In this document: in pieces, positions 28,281-37,399 of the stretch
How positions within the stretch are numbered: position 1 is the first letter of the stretch
Layout: the number at the start of each line of letters is the position of its first letter
Assembly: GCA_017640615.1 (NCBI GenBank)
Contig: JAEPQK010000002.1
Span: 248,001-312,000 of the forward strand
DNA length: 64,000 nt
Direction of reading: 5' to 3'
Origin: Rhizobiaceae bacterium
Lineage (GTDB): Bacteria > Pseudomonadota > Alphaproteobacteria > Rhizobiales > Rhizobiaceae
The notes under the pieces: model-generated
Told to the model about the DNA's origin: nothing
What the model saw: only the letters and a program-made list of their open reading frames with translations
The model's database searches: none
Made by a program: the position numbers and the translations under genes

Positions 28281-30902
28281 CTAGGCAAGCGTGCGTTCGA
28301 TTATATCGGAAAGATCGCGCGAAAGCCCCGTTTTCGCGGCGATTCCGGAGAGCGTTTCGCGCACCTTTTCGCGCCTCTTGGGCTCCAGCGAACGCCATGA
28401 ACGGAAGGCGGTCGCGAGGCGCGCCGCGACTTGCGGGTTGTTTGCCTCCACCGCAAGCAGCGCATCTGCCACGAGTTTGTAGCCGCTGCCGTCCGCGGCG
28501 TTGAATGCGGTCGGGTTCGCGCTGGCAAAGACGCCGATCAGCGCCCGCACCCTGTTCGGGTTATCGATCCTGAAGCCGGGGTGCTGCATAAGACTGGTGA
28601 CCCGCGAGACCGTTTCCGCGCCAGGTATTGCCGCCTGCACCTGAAACCACTTGTCCATCACGATAGCGTCGCCGCCAAACCGCGCCTCGAATGTATCGAG
28701 CGAATTGGCAGTTTCGGCGCTGTCCGGGAAACGATCCGCCAGTACGCCAAGCGCCGCTGCGCGATCCGTCATGTTGCGCGCTTCCGCGAATTGCGTTGCG
28801 GCAAGTTCAGGGCTGGCGCTTGCGGCACTGCAATAGTCGAGCAGCGTGTTGCGCAGCGCCCGTCTGCCGCTTTCTTCCGCGTCCGGCACATAGGGGCCAT
28901 CGTCAGCCAACGCCGCGTATCGCTCCGCGAAGCTCTCACGGTTGCGGCCGGCAATGGCGTCGATCAGCGCATCCCGTGCGGTATGGATCGCGTCGGGATC
29001 TATGTTGGAGCCGATTTCGCGCGCGACGTCGCTCTCTGAGGGCAATGTGAGAAGCAGGGCCCGATAGGCGGGCTCCAGCCGCTCGTCGGCAGCGATTTCG
29101 CCGGTGAGCTCAAGCAGCTCCTTGCTGAGCTTCATCGCTTTGCCGCCTTTTGCCGATCTGCAGGCGGCAATCAGCGTATCCAGATAGAGCGTGTTCAGCG
29201 CCTCCCAACGCGCAAAGGCATCGCTGTCATGCCGTGCCAGGAAGAGCCGATCGCTGGCGCGTTGCTCCACCGCGAGCGTGATCGGCGCGGAGAAGCCGCG
29301 ATTTATCGAAAGCACCGGACGGCTGGTTAGGCCCGTGAAGCGTACGGTCTCCTTGCGTTTCCTCAGCTGGATGACGCCCCCTGTCCCCTCAATATCCTCT
29401 CCATCCGCGCCGACAAGACCGAACGCGAGCGGAATATGCATGACCCGCTTGCGGCTTTCCGAAGGTGTCGGTGGGACCGACTGTTCGAGTTCGACGCTGA
29501 ACTCCTTGCGGCGTGCATCGTAGGACGTCGTCACCGCGACGTTGGGTGTGCCTGCCTGATGATACCAGAGCGAGAATTGTTCGAGGTCTGCGTCGGCGCC
29601 ATCTTCAAACGCGGCCACGAAATCCTCGATCGTCACGGCCTGTCCGTCATGGCGCTCGAAATAGAGGTCCATGCCTTCGCGGAAGGCTTCGTCGCCCAGG
29701 AGCGTGTGGATCATGCGAACGATCTCCGCCCCCTTTTCGTACACCGTCGCCGTGTAGAAATTGTTGATCTCGCGATACCGCCGCGGCCGAACCGGATGCG
29801 CCAGCGGCCCCTGATCTTCGGGAAACTGCCGCGCCCGCAGCGCCCGCACATTGGCGATGCGTTCCACCGCGCGCGACCGCATATCGGCCGTGAACTCCTG
29901 GTCGCGATAAACGGTCAGCCCCTCCTTGAGGCAGAGCTGAAACCAGTCGCGGCAAGTGATTCTGTTTCCAGTCCAATTGTGAAAATACTCATGCGCGATG
30001 ATCGCCTCGATGCGCGCATAATCGGCGTCGGTCGCGGTTTCCTCGTCGGCCAGCACGAATTTGTCGTTGAAGACGTTGAGGCCCTTGTTCTCCATCGCCC
30101 CCATGTTGAAGTCCGACACGGCGACGATGTTGAAAACATCGAGATCGTATTCGCGGCCGAAGCGCTCCTCGTCCCAGCGCATGGAGCGTTTGAGCGCGTC
30201 CATGGCGAAGGCAGCGCGCGGTTCCTTGCCTTTCTCGACATAGATGCCGAGCGTTACCTCGCGGCCGGACATCGTTGTGAAGCGGTCGCTGACCAGTCCG
30301 AGGTCACCTGCGACAAGCGCAAAAAGGTAGGACGGTTTCGGATGCGGATCGTGCCACACCGCGAAGTGCCGGCCGTGCTCGAGCTCGCCGGTCTCAACCG
30401 GGTTGCCGTTTGAGAGAAGCAGAGGTGCGGTTTCTCGCTCCGCTTCGATGCGTACGGTGTAGACCGACAGCAGATCGGGCCGGTCGGGGAAATAGGTGAT
30501 GCGGCGAAAGCCTTCTGCCTCGCACTGCGTGCAGAACACGCCATTCGAGCGATAGAGACCCGACAGCGCCTTGTTGGCGGCGGGGTCGACATCGGTTTCG
30601 ATGCGCAAGGTGAAGCGTTTCGCGCTCGGCGGCTCGTTGATCGCCAGCCTGTCCGGCGACACGTCGACGGCATCGAGATTGACCCGCTGCCCGTCGATTT
30701 CCAGACCGGCGAGTTGCAGCCCGTCACCGTCCAGTATGAGCGGTGCGCCTTCGGCAACGCCATCGCGCCGTTCCACGGCCAGTTCTGCGATCACGCGGGT
30801 GCGGTTCGGTGAAAGCCGGAAGGTAAGCCGCGTCTCGGGAATGAGATAATCGGTCGGCACATAGTCTTCGAGACGAAATATCTGGCCGGTATCAGCTACC
30901 AT
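28281..30902 (-). CDS. pepN: Aminopeptidase N
   Basis: GAMENKGLNVFN, HEYFHNWTGNRITCRDWFQLCLKEGLTVYRDQEF (HExxH-18-E). Confidence 0.97.
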   Translation of the reverse strand: MVADTGQIFRLEDYVPTDYLIPETRLTFRLSPNRTRVIAELAVERRDGVAEGAPLILDGDGLQLAGLEIDGQRVNLDAVDVSPDRLAINEPPSAKRFTLRIETDVDPAANKALSGLYRSNGVFCTQCEAEGFRRITYFPDRPDLLSVYTVRIEAERETAPLLLSNGNPVETGELEHGRHFAVWHDPHPKPSYLFALVAGDLGLVSDRFTTMSGREVTLGIYVEKGKEPRAAFAMDALKRSMRWDEERFGREYDLDVFNIVAVSDFNMGAMENKGLNVFNDKFVLADEETATDADYARIEAIIAHEYFHNWTGNRITCRDWFQLCLKEGLTVYRDQEFTADMRSRAVERIANVRALRARQFPEDQGPLAHPVRPRRYREINNFYTATVYEKGAEIVRMIHTLLGDEAFREGMDLYFERHDGQAVTIEDFVAAFEDGADADLEQFSLWYHQAGTPNVAVTTSYDARRKEFSVELEQSVPPTPSESRKRVMHIPLAFGLVGADGEDIEGTGGVIQLRKRKETVRFTGLTSRPVLSINRGFSAPITLAVEQRASDRLFLARHDSDAFARWEALNTLYLDTLIAACRSAKGGKAMKLSKELLELTGEIAADERLEPAYRALLLTLPSESDVAREIGSNIDPDAIHTARDALIDAIAGRNRESFAERYAALADDGPYVPDAEESGRRALRNTLLDYCSAASASPELAATQFAEARNMTDRAAALGVLADRFPDSAETANSLDTFEARFGGDAIVMDKWFQVQAAIPGAETVSRVTSLMQHPGFRIDNPNRVRALIGVFASANPTAFNAADGSGYKLVADALLAVEANNPQVAARLATAFRSWRSLEPKRREKVRETLSGIAAKTGLSRDLSDIIERTLA

Positions 30903-30903
30903 T

Positions 30904-30918
30904 TTTCACCTGGTGAAA
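30904..30918. promoter_or_regulatory. 15-bp palindrome abutting the pepN start codon
   Basis: TTTCACC-T-GGTGAAA; on the minus strand the AGGTG Shine-Dalgarno lies inside it. Confidence 0.45.
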
Positions 30919-31047
30919 TGCCGATCGAACGGGTCGTATCTGGCGCATTGAAAAGAGCGCGCTGCCCTTTACATGAAAAGCTGGCGGCGACAAAATCGCG
31001 CCGTTGCATCCTCCCCGCAGCTTCCGATCCCCGCAAGGTTTGAGCCA

Positions 31048-33354
31048 ATGAATGTGATGACGCCGAAATTCGGAATGGGAGCGTCCGTGCTCCGCAAGGA
31101 GGACGACGCCTTCATCACCGGCCGTGGCCGCTATACGGACGACATCGCGCCAGAGGGTGTGCTTCATGCCCATGTCCTGCGCTCGCCCATCGCCAATGGC
31201 CCGTTCAGGATCGAATCGGTAGACGCCGCGCGCGAGGCCGAGGGCGTTCATCTCGTACTGAAGGGCGCCGACATCGAACATCTGGGCGACCTCGTTTCGC
31301 CGGCTATGCAGAAGCAGCCCGATGGCACACGCGCGCCGACGCGCGATATCCCGGTTCTGTGCAAGGACCGTGTGCACCATGTGGGCGACGCCGTTGCCTT
31401 CATCGTCGCCGAAACGCGAGAGCAGGCGCAGGACGCTGCCGAGCTGATCGAGATCGATTTCGACCCGGAAGATGCCGCGGCGGACACGCGGACCGCACTT
31501 GATGCCGAAACGCCGCTGGTCTGGCCCGAGCTAGGCACCAACCGCGCCTTCGAATACCAACTTGGCGACAAGGCGCTGACCGACAAGGCTTTCGCCGATG
31601 CAAAGCACGTCACCAAGGTTGCGTTTTTGAACAATCGCCTCGTCTGCAACTACATGGAGCCGCGTTCCGCGATCGGCGAATGGGTAGCGGATGAAGACCG
31701 CTTCGTGCTCACCTCCGGCTCGCAAGGCGTTCATGGTATGCAGAGCGGCGTGTCGCGCATCATGGGCATCGAACCCGCCAAGCTGCGTGTGGTCACGCCC
31801 GATGTCGGCGGCGGCTTCGGCCCGAAGGGTTTCGTCTATCGTGAATACCCGCTGGTGCTGGAGGCTGCGAAGCGCCTCCGCCGCCCGGTGAAATGGACCG
31901 GCGACCGCACGGAGCATTTTCTGGAAGATGCACAGGGCCGCGACAATTGGGTCGAGGCCGAAATGGCGATGGATGAGAACGGCCGTTTCCTCGGCCTCAG
32001 GATCGGTCTGACCGCCAATATCGGCGCCTACTGCCACCAATACGGCCCCTTCATCCCTTGGATGGGTGCCACCATGTCGACCGGCGTCTACGACATTCAG
32101 GCGCTCGATGTGCTCGTTACCGGCGTCTACACCAACACCGTGCCGGTCGATGCCTATCGCGGCGCCGGACGGCCCGAAGCCGCGTTCCTGATCGAAAAGC
32201 TCGTCGATGCCTGTGCGCGCGACATGAAGCTTGGGCGCGATGAGATCAGGGCGCGCAACTTCATCAAGCCGGAGCAGTTCCCATACCGCACGCCGACCGG
32301 CCGCCAATATGACGTCGGTGAGTTCGAGGGCCATATGCGCCAGGCGATGGAGCGCGCCGACTGGGCGGGCTTCGACAAACGCGCCGAGGCTTCGCGCGGC
32401 GACGGCAAGATACGCGGCATCGGTATCGCGACATACATCGAAGCCTGTGCTTTTGCCGGCTCCGAACCCGCCAAGGTGCGGCTCGAGGATGACGGCTCGG
32501 TGACCATCTTCATCGGCACGCAGTCGAACGGACAGGGACACGCTACCGCCTATGCGCAGTTCGTCGCCGAAAAGCTGAATACGGACGTGTCGCGCATCAA
32601 TTTGCGTCAGGGCGATACCGACGAACTCGCCAAGGGTGGCGGCACGGGCGGCTCGCGCTCCATTCCGCTGGGTGGCGTTTCCGCCGCGCGCGCCGGCGAG
32701 GATTTGGCGGAAAAGATCCGCAAGATCGCCGCTGATGAACTGGAAGCCGCCGAAGCCGATATCGAGCTCGCGGACGGAGAGGCCCGTGTCGTGGGTACCG
32801 ACCGTAAGGTAAGCTTCGAAGCCGTCGCCAAGGCGGCTGCCTCGCAGGATGACGTCACCGGCCTCGGCGAATTTGTGCAGGAAGAAGCGACTTACCCGAA
32901 CGGCACGCATATCTGTGAGGTCGAGATCGAGCCCGACACCGGCGCGCTGGAGATCGTGCGTTACACGATCGTCGATGATTTCGGTGCAACGGTGAACCCG
33001 CTGCTTCTCGCTGGTCAGGTTCATGGCGGCGTCATTCAGGGTCTGGGCCAGGCGCTGACGGAGGAAACGGTGTTTTCCGAAGACGGCCAGCTCGTCACTG
33101 CGAGCTTCATGGATTACCACATGCCGCGCGCCGACCTGACGCCGTTCATCGATTTCGAGACGCGCAACGTGCCTTCCACCACCAATGCGATGGGTATCAA
33201 GGGCGCGGGCGAGGCCGGCACGATCGGTGCAACGCCTGCCGCGATCAGCGCGGTCACGGATGCGCTGTCCCGTGCCTATGGCATCGGCCACATCGAAATG
33301 CCGGCAACGCCGCAGCGTATCTGGCAGACCATTCAGGACCACCGGGCGGCCTGA
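31048..33354 (+). CDS. Xanthine dehydrogenase family molybdopterin-binding subunit, CoxL form II-like
   Basis: FGMGASVLRKEDDAFITGRGRYTDDI; active-site-region motif AYRGAGRPEA; VGGGFGPK; GAGEAGTIGATPAAISAV. Confidence 0.93.
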   Translation: MNVMTPKFGMGASVLRKEDDAFITGRGRYTDDIAPEGVLHAHVLRSPIANGPFRIESVDAAREAEGVHLVLKGADIEHLGDLVSPAMQKQPDGTRAPTRDIPVLCKDRVHHVGDAVAFIVAETREQAQDAAELIEIDFDPEDAAADTRTALDAETPLVWPELGTNRAFEYQLGDKALTDKAFADAKHVTKVAFLNNRLVCNYMEPRSAIGEWVADEDRFVLTSGSQGVHGMQSGVSRIMGIEPAKLRVVTPDVGGGFGPKGFVYREYPLVLEAAKRLRRPVKWTGDRTEHFLEDAQGRDNWVEAEMAMDENGRFLGLRIGLTANIGAYCHQYGPFIPWMGATMSTGVYDIQALDVLVTGVYTNTVPVDAYRGAGRPEAAFLIEKLVDACARDMKLGRDEIRARNFIKPEQFPYRTPTGRQYDVGEFEGHMRQAMERADWAGFDKRAEASRGDGKIRGIGIATYIEACAFAGSEPAKVRLEDDGSVTIFIGTQSNGQGHATAYAQFVAEKLNTDVSRINLRQGDTDELAKGGGTGGSRSIPLGGVSAARAGEDLAEKIRKIAADELEAAEADIELADGEARVVGTDRKVSFEAVAKAAASQDDVTGLGEFVQEEATYPNGTHICEVEIEPDTGALEIVRYTIVDDFGATVNPLLLAGQVHGGVIQGLGQALTEETVFSEDGQLVTASFMDYHMPRADLTPFIDFETRNVPSTTNAMGIKGAGEAGTIGATPAAISAVTDALSRAYGIGHIEMPATPQRIWQTIQDHRAA

Positions 33355-33406
33355 GCATAAAGACGCGGCGCGCCGGCCCGAATGGCGCGCTGCCGGACAC
33401 GAGGAC

Positions 33407-34363
33407 ATGCCAGATCAAAGCGCCAGCGGCGGCACGGTGGGTTTGCGCCCGGCGCTTGGCATCACACTCAAGATAATCTCGGTGTCGGTCTTCGTCGGCA
33501 TGTCGACACTCATCAAGTCGACAGGCGCCGTTCCGCCGGGGCAGATCGTCTTCTTCCGCTCCGCATTTGCGGTAATACCAATCCTGATTTTTCTGGCGTT
33601 TCGGCGCGAATTGTCGACAGCGCTCAAGACCAGCCGGCCGGTCAGCCACATCGTGCGCGGGCTTGTCGGCGTCAGCGCGATGGGCTGCGGTTTTTACGCA
33701 CTCACGCTGCTGCCGCTGCCGGAGGTGATCACGCTTGGCTATGCGCAGCCGCTCATTGTCGTTGCGCTCAGCGCGCTGATCGTCGGCGAAACGGTACGGC
33801 TTTATCGCTGGTCGGCTGTCGTGGTCGGCCTGATCGGCGTTCTGGTCATCATCTGGCCGCGGCTTACGCTGTTCACCAGCGGCGCGCCACTGCAGGACAA
33901 TGAGGCGATAGGCGTCGCGGCCGTACTCGCATCCGCGGTCATTTCAGGCTTTGCGATCATCATGGTGCGGCGCCTTGTTGCAACCGAGCGCTCTGCCACC
34001 ATCGTGCTGTGGTTCTCGCTCACCGCCAGCGCCGCGGCTCTGCTTACGCTGCCATTCGGCTGGATTGCACTGTCGCAGGGTCAAATCCTTGCGCTCATCG
34101 GTGCTGGCATTTGCGGCGGCGTCGGGCAAATCCTGATGACCGAAAGCTATCGCCATGCCGACATGTCGACCGTCGCGCCGTTCGAATACACTTCCATGGT
34201 GCTGGGCATCGCCGCCGGTTATCTCTTCTTCGGCGATTTGCCGACCTCCAACATGATCGCCGGTGGCCTGATCGTCGTGGGTGCGGGGCTCTTCATCATC
34301 TGGCGCGAGAACCGCCTCGGCCTCGAACGCGGCAAGGCGCGGCGTTTGACCCCGCCAAGCTAG
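33407..34363 (+). CDS. DMT/EamA family transporter
   Basis: Ten hydrophobic segments; VPPGQIVFFRSAFAVIPIL...EVITLGYAQPLIVVALSALIVGETV. Confidence 0.9.
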   Translation: MPDQSASGGTVGLRPALGITLKIISVSVFVGMSTLIKSTGAVPPGQIVFFRSAFAVIPILIFLAFRRELSTALKTSRPVSHIVRGLVGVSAMGCGFYALTLLPLPEVITLGYAQPLIVVALSALIVGETVRLYRWSAVVVGLIGVLVIIWPRLTLFTSGAPLQDNEAIGVAAVLASAVISGFAIIMVRRLVATERSATIVLWFSLTASAAALLTLPFGWIALSQGQILALIGAGICGGVGQILMTESYRHADMSTVAPFEYTSMVLGIAAGYLFFGDLPTSNMIAGGLIVVGAGLFIIWRENRLGLERGKARRLTPPS

Positions 34364-35160
34364 GTGGTGGCCGTTTTGGCAGCCGCCGTCACGAAGGCGC
34401 GTGTTACATCGTCCACCGGGAAGAAAGTCTCGATCGCGAGTTCGGAAAGCGTCACATCTCGCGGTGTGCCAAACACGGTGATCGTGGACAGGAACGAAAG
34501 CGTCTGCCCGCCGACCCGCAGCATCAGCGGGATCGCGATCTGGTCGGGCTTTGGCGCGGGGTGGCGGCCAGAGCCGCCCGGATAGCCCCGCAACTCCTCC
34601 TCGAGCGCGTGCAGTTCCTCGTCCGCATAGAGATCGTTGAGCCGCGACAGATGGTCGAGCAGGTGTGCGCGCAGCTCATCGAAATTGACCACCAGCGGCG
34701 CCAGCCCGCCCGGATGCAGGCTGAGCCGCAGAATATTGACCGGCGGCTCCAGTAGCGATTTGTCCTGGATCGCCGCCAGAAAAATCGGCACCGCGGAATT
34801 GCCGAGCACCATATTCCAGTGGCGGTCGACTGCGATGGCCGGGTTCGGCTCATGCGCTTTCAACACCGCCTGAACCGTCTCGATTGCCGGCCGAAGCGTT
34901 TCGCTGTCCAGCGGCCTTTCAGAATAGGATGGCACGAAGCCTGCGGCGGCGAGCAGCCGGTTGCGCTGCCGCAACGGCATGTCGAGCCGCTCCGAAATCG
35001 CGAGCGCCATGTCGCGCGAGGGCCGGGAGCGCCCGTTTTCCAGAAACGACAAATGCCGCTGTGAAATCTCGGCCTCAAGCGCCAGTTCGAGCTGGCTCAT
35101 GCGCCGCTTCTTGCGCCATTCGCGAATGATCGTGCCGGGGGCAATGGTGGTGTCGTTCAT
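34360..35160 (-). CDS. XRE-family transcriptional regulator with MmyB-like ligand-binding domain
   Basis: IIREWRKKRRMSQLELALEAEISQRHLSFLENGRSRPSRDMALAISERLDMPLRQRNRLLAAAGFVPSYSERPLD. Confidence 0.92.
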   Translation of the reverse strand: MNDTTIAPGTIIREWRKKRRMSQLELALEAEISQRHLSFLENGRSRPSRDMALAISERLDMPLRQRNRLLAAAGFVPSYSERPLDSETLRPAIETVQAVLKAHEPNPAIAVDRHWNMVLGNSAVPIFLAAIQDKSLLEPPVNILRLSLHPGGLAPLVVNFDELRAHLLDHLSRLNDLYADEELHALEEELRGYPGGSGRHPAPKPDQIAIPLMLRVGGQTLSFLSTITVFGTPRDVTLSELAIETFFPVDDVTRAFVTAAAKTATT

Positions 35161-35193
35161 AGGCGCAGATTAGCCGATCCAATCCTGAACGCC

Positions 35194-35210
35194 ATTACCT
35201 GACACGTAAT
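35194..35210. promoter_or_regulatory. 17-bp near-palindrome, candidate operator of the MmyB-type regulator
   Basis: ATTACCTG-A-CACGTAAT (7 of 8 positions symmetric) in the divergent intergenic region. Confidence 0.45.
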
Positions 35211-35283
35211 CGCATTCATCCAGCGGCGGTGGCAGTGTCCAGTCATCGCTGCCCCAACGGGGCGTCAATCAGGAGAAGACATC

Positions 35284-35682
35284 ATGACCATTCGCAACGC
35301 ATCGACCTTGCGCAAAGTGCTGATCGCCGACACGGCAACCTCCACGCTTTCGGCCTTGTCGCTCGTGGTGGCATCGGGCCTCGTGGCAAGCCTAACCGGT
35401 CTGTCGCAGACCCTGTTGTTCTGGATCGGCGTCGGGCTCGTGCCATGGGCGGCATTTCTCGCCTATGTCACCTCGCGCGAAGAGCTGTCGCGCATGATCC
35501 TGTTCGATGTCGTGCTTGTTAACTCGCTCTGGGTGGCGGCGAGCATCGTGCTTTTGTTTAGCGGTCTGATCGCGCCCAATCTGTTCGGCACGGTCTTCAT
35601 TGTCGCGCAGGCAGCCCTTGTCGCCGTTTTCGCTCTCTTGCAGGCGCAGGGTTTGCGCGCCGCGGAGCAGCAGGCGGCCTGA
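35284..35682 (+). CDS. Small integral membrane protein, four predicted TM segments
   Basis: Divergent from the XRE/MmyB regulator; hydrophobic segments, RBS AGGAGA upstream. Confidence 0.75.
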   Translation: MTIRNASTLRKVLIADTATSTLSALSLVVASGLVASLTGLSQTLLFWIGVGLVPWAAFLAYVTSREELSRMILFDVVLVNSLWVAASIVLLFSGLIAPNLFGTVFIVAQAALVAVFALLQAQGLRAAEQQAA

Positions 35683-35688
35683 CGGTCG

Positions 35689-36534
35689 TCACTCAGCCGA
35701 GGTGGCGGCTGCGTCGAGCCGCATCTTGACCTCCAGGAAGTCCCGCCACGCAAGTTTCTTGTGGGCGGGATTTCTGAGCAGATAGGCCGGGTGCAACGTC
35801 GGCATCGTCGCAATCTTCTTCTCACCGGCGGTAACGTGCTCGGCCCATTTTCCCCGCATACGCATGATGCCGGTCTGGGTTTGAAGCAGCAGCTTGGTCG
35901 AAGGATTGCCCAGCGTCACCAGAACAGCCGGGTCGACAAGCTCGATATGCCGCTCGATGAACGGGCGGCATATTTCCGTCTCCAGCGGGGAGGGGTCTCG
36001 ATTGCCCGGCGGCCGCCAGGGAATGACGTTCGAAATATAGGCGCTCGTTCGGTCGAGCGCGATTGCCGCCAGAATGCGGTCGAGCAACTGGCCTGACCGC
36101 CCAACGAAGGGTAACCCCTGAAGATCCTCGTCGCGCCCCGGTGCCTCGCCAACAAGCATGATGCGCGCAGCCGGGTTGCCGTCGGCGAAAACCAGGTTCT
36201 TGGCCGTCGTTTTGAGATTGCAGCCGTCGAACGAGGCGAGGGCGGCATGCAACTCCTCGATCGTCTTTGCCTCGCTTGCCAGTTCGCGGGCCCGCATCGC
36301 CTGCTGCTCGTCGGGCACTGCAGCTTTTGCCGGGGCCCGCTGAGGCACCGCTTGCGCCTGTGGTGCAGAGGCTGGGGCCACAGGCGCGCGCTCAGCCTTC
36401 TGTCGTGGCTTGCGCGCAGGCTCTTCGAAGCGGTTGACCGGCTCTTCGCTGAGCGCCTCGTCATGGCCGGCCTCGGCATAGAAGCGCAGCAGCTCCTCTA
36501 TATTTTCCGGCTGTTTGGGATCGGGCATGATCAT
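35689..36534 (-). CDS. Family 4-type uracil-DNA glycosylase
   Basis: LVGEAPGRDEDLQGLPFVGRSGQLLDRILAAI...SNVIPWRPPGNRDPSPLE...LHPAYLLRNPAHKKLAW. Confidence 0.93.
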   Translation of the reverse strand: MIMPDPKQPENIEELLRFYAEAGHDEALSEEPVNRFEEPARKPRQKAERAPVAPASAPQAQAVPQRAPAKAAVPDEQQAMRARELASEAKTIEELHAALASFDGCNLKTTAKNLVFADGNPAARIMLVGEAPGRDEDLQGLPFVGRSGQLLDRILAAIALDRTSAYISNVIPWRPPGNRDPSPLETEICRPFIERHIELVDPAVLVTLGNPSTKLLLQTQTGIMRMRGKWAEHVTAGEKKIATMPTLHPAYLLRNPAHKKLAWRDFLEVKMRLDAAATSAE

Positions 36535-36571
36535 CGCGGCACATTCCCGCCCCGCGCCGGCAATTGCAAGT

Positions 36572-37162
36572 TTATGAAAACGGTATCACCGGATCCTGCA
36601 ACAGGAAGAAGCGTTCGACGGGCGTGAAGTCCGAGATGAAGAAGCGGAAATACACCGTGTCGTTCGGATTGACGTGGCCGGCACTGAACTCCAGCCGGTC
36701 ATAGGGTTCGAATATGCGCTCGAAATGCGTGAACCCGTTCATGCTCACATTGCCGCTATGCGTGCGCCGCTGGTCGAAGGAGAGGCCGTCGCCAAAGGTG
36801 CTGGGCACGCCATGTATTTCCTGCAATTCGAAGCTGAAGCCGATCCAGGGCAGCCCGCTATTGTTCACCGTCACCAGCCGCAGATGCATCATGCCGGTCA
36901 CCCATTCGCCGAGACGCCCGGTTGGGTTGATCGGCAAGGCGGAATAGATCGTCAGCATTGCCGGATTGGCGGTCTCAAGCTCCTGTACGATGATGATCGG
37001 GTCGGCGCGCGTTCCGGTGCCGGTCGCCGACAGGATGCGGAACCCGCCAAGCTCGTCGGAAAACGCATAGGCGCCGGTGTACCAGCGGCCATCATCGGCC
37101 GGGCCGGCCGCCGCGGGCGCGGCAGCGACGATGAAAGCCACCAGTGTCAGCCATCGAAACAT
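36572..37162 (-). CDS. Secreted hypothetical protein
   Basis: Signal peptide MFRWLTLVAFIVAAAPAAAG; coding-like composition, no recognised family. Confidence 0.7.
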   Translation of the reverse strand: MFRWLTLVAFIVAAAPAAAGPADDGRWYTGAYAFSDELGGFRILSATGTGTRADPIIIVQELETANPAMLTIYSALPINPTGRLGEWVTGMMHLRLVTVNNSGLPWIGFSFELQEIHGVPSTFGDGLSFDQRRTHSGNVSMNGFTHFERIFEPYDRLEFSAGHVNPNDTVYFRFFISDFTPVERFFLLQDPVIPFS

Positions 37163-37251
37163 GCATTCACCCGTCTCGATTCGCGTGCAGTATGCCCGTT
37201 ACCGGCTCGTATCGCCGCATCAATTCCGGTTGACTTGTTCTCGCCAAAATA

Positions 37252-37267
37252 TTGACGTTTACGTCAA
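37252..37267. promoter_or_regulatory. LiuR-like palindrome upstream of ETF-QO
   Basis: TTGACG-TTTA-CGTCAA, 6-bp perfect arms, ~130 bp upstream of the ETF-QO start. Confidence 0.5.
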
Positions 37268-37399
37268 CGGAATATAGGCATCGCGGCGTGCGCTGGCTGT
37301 CGCAAGGTGGCGGGTGTTGAAAAGCCCGCGTTTCCTCTATAGCGCTGGCGTAAGCGGACGTGCAGCCAGCGCGGCACAAGCGCGCAAGCGGAGGAATTG

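Noticed and set aside
31531-33408. 625-aa minus-strand ORF
   Set aside because: Antisense shadow of the CoxL-like gene; low-complexity composition
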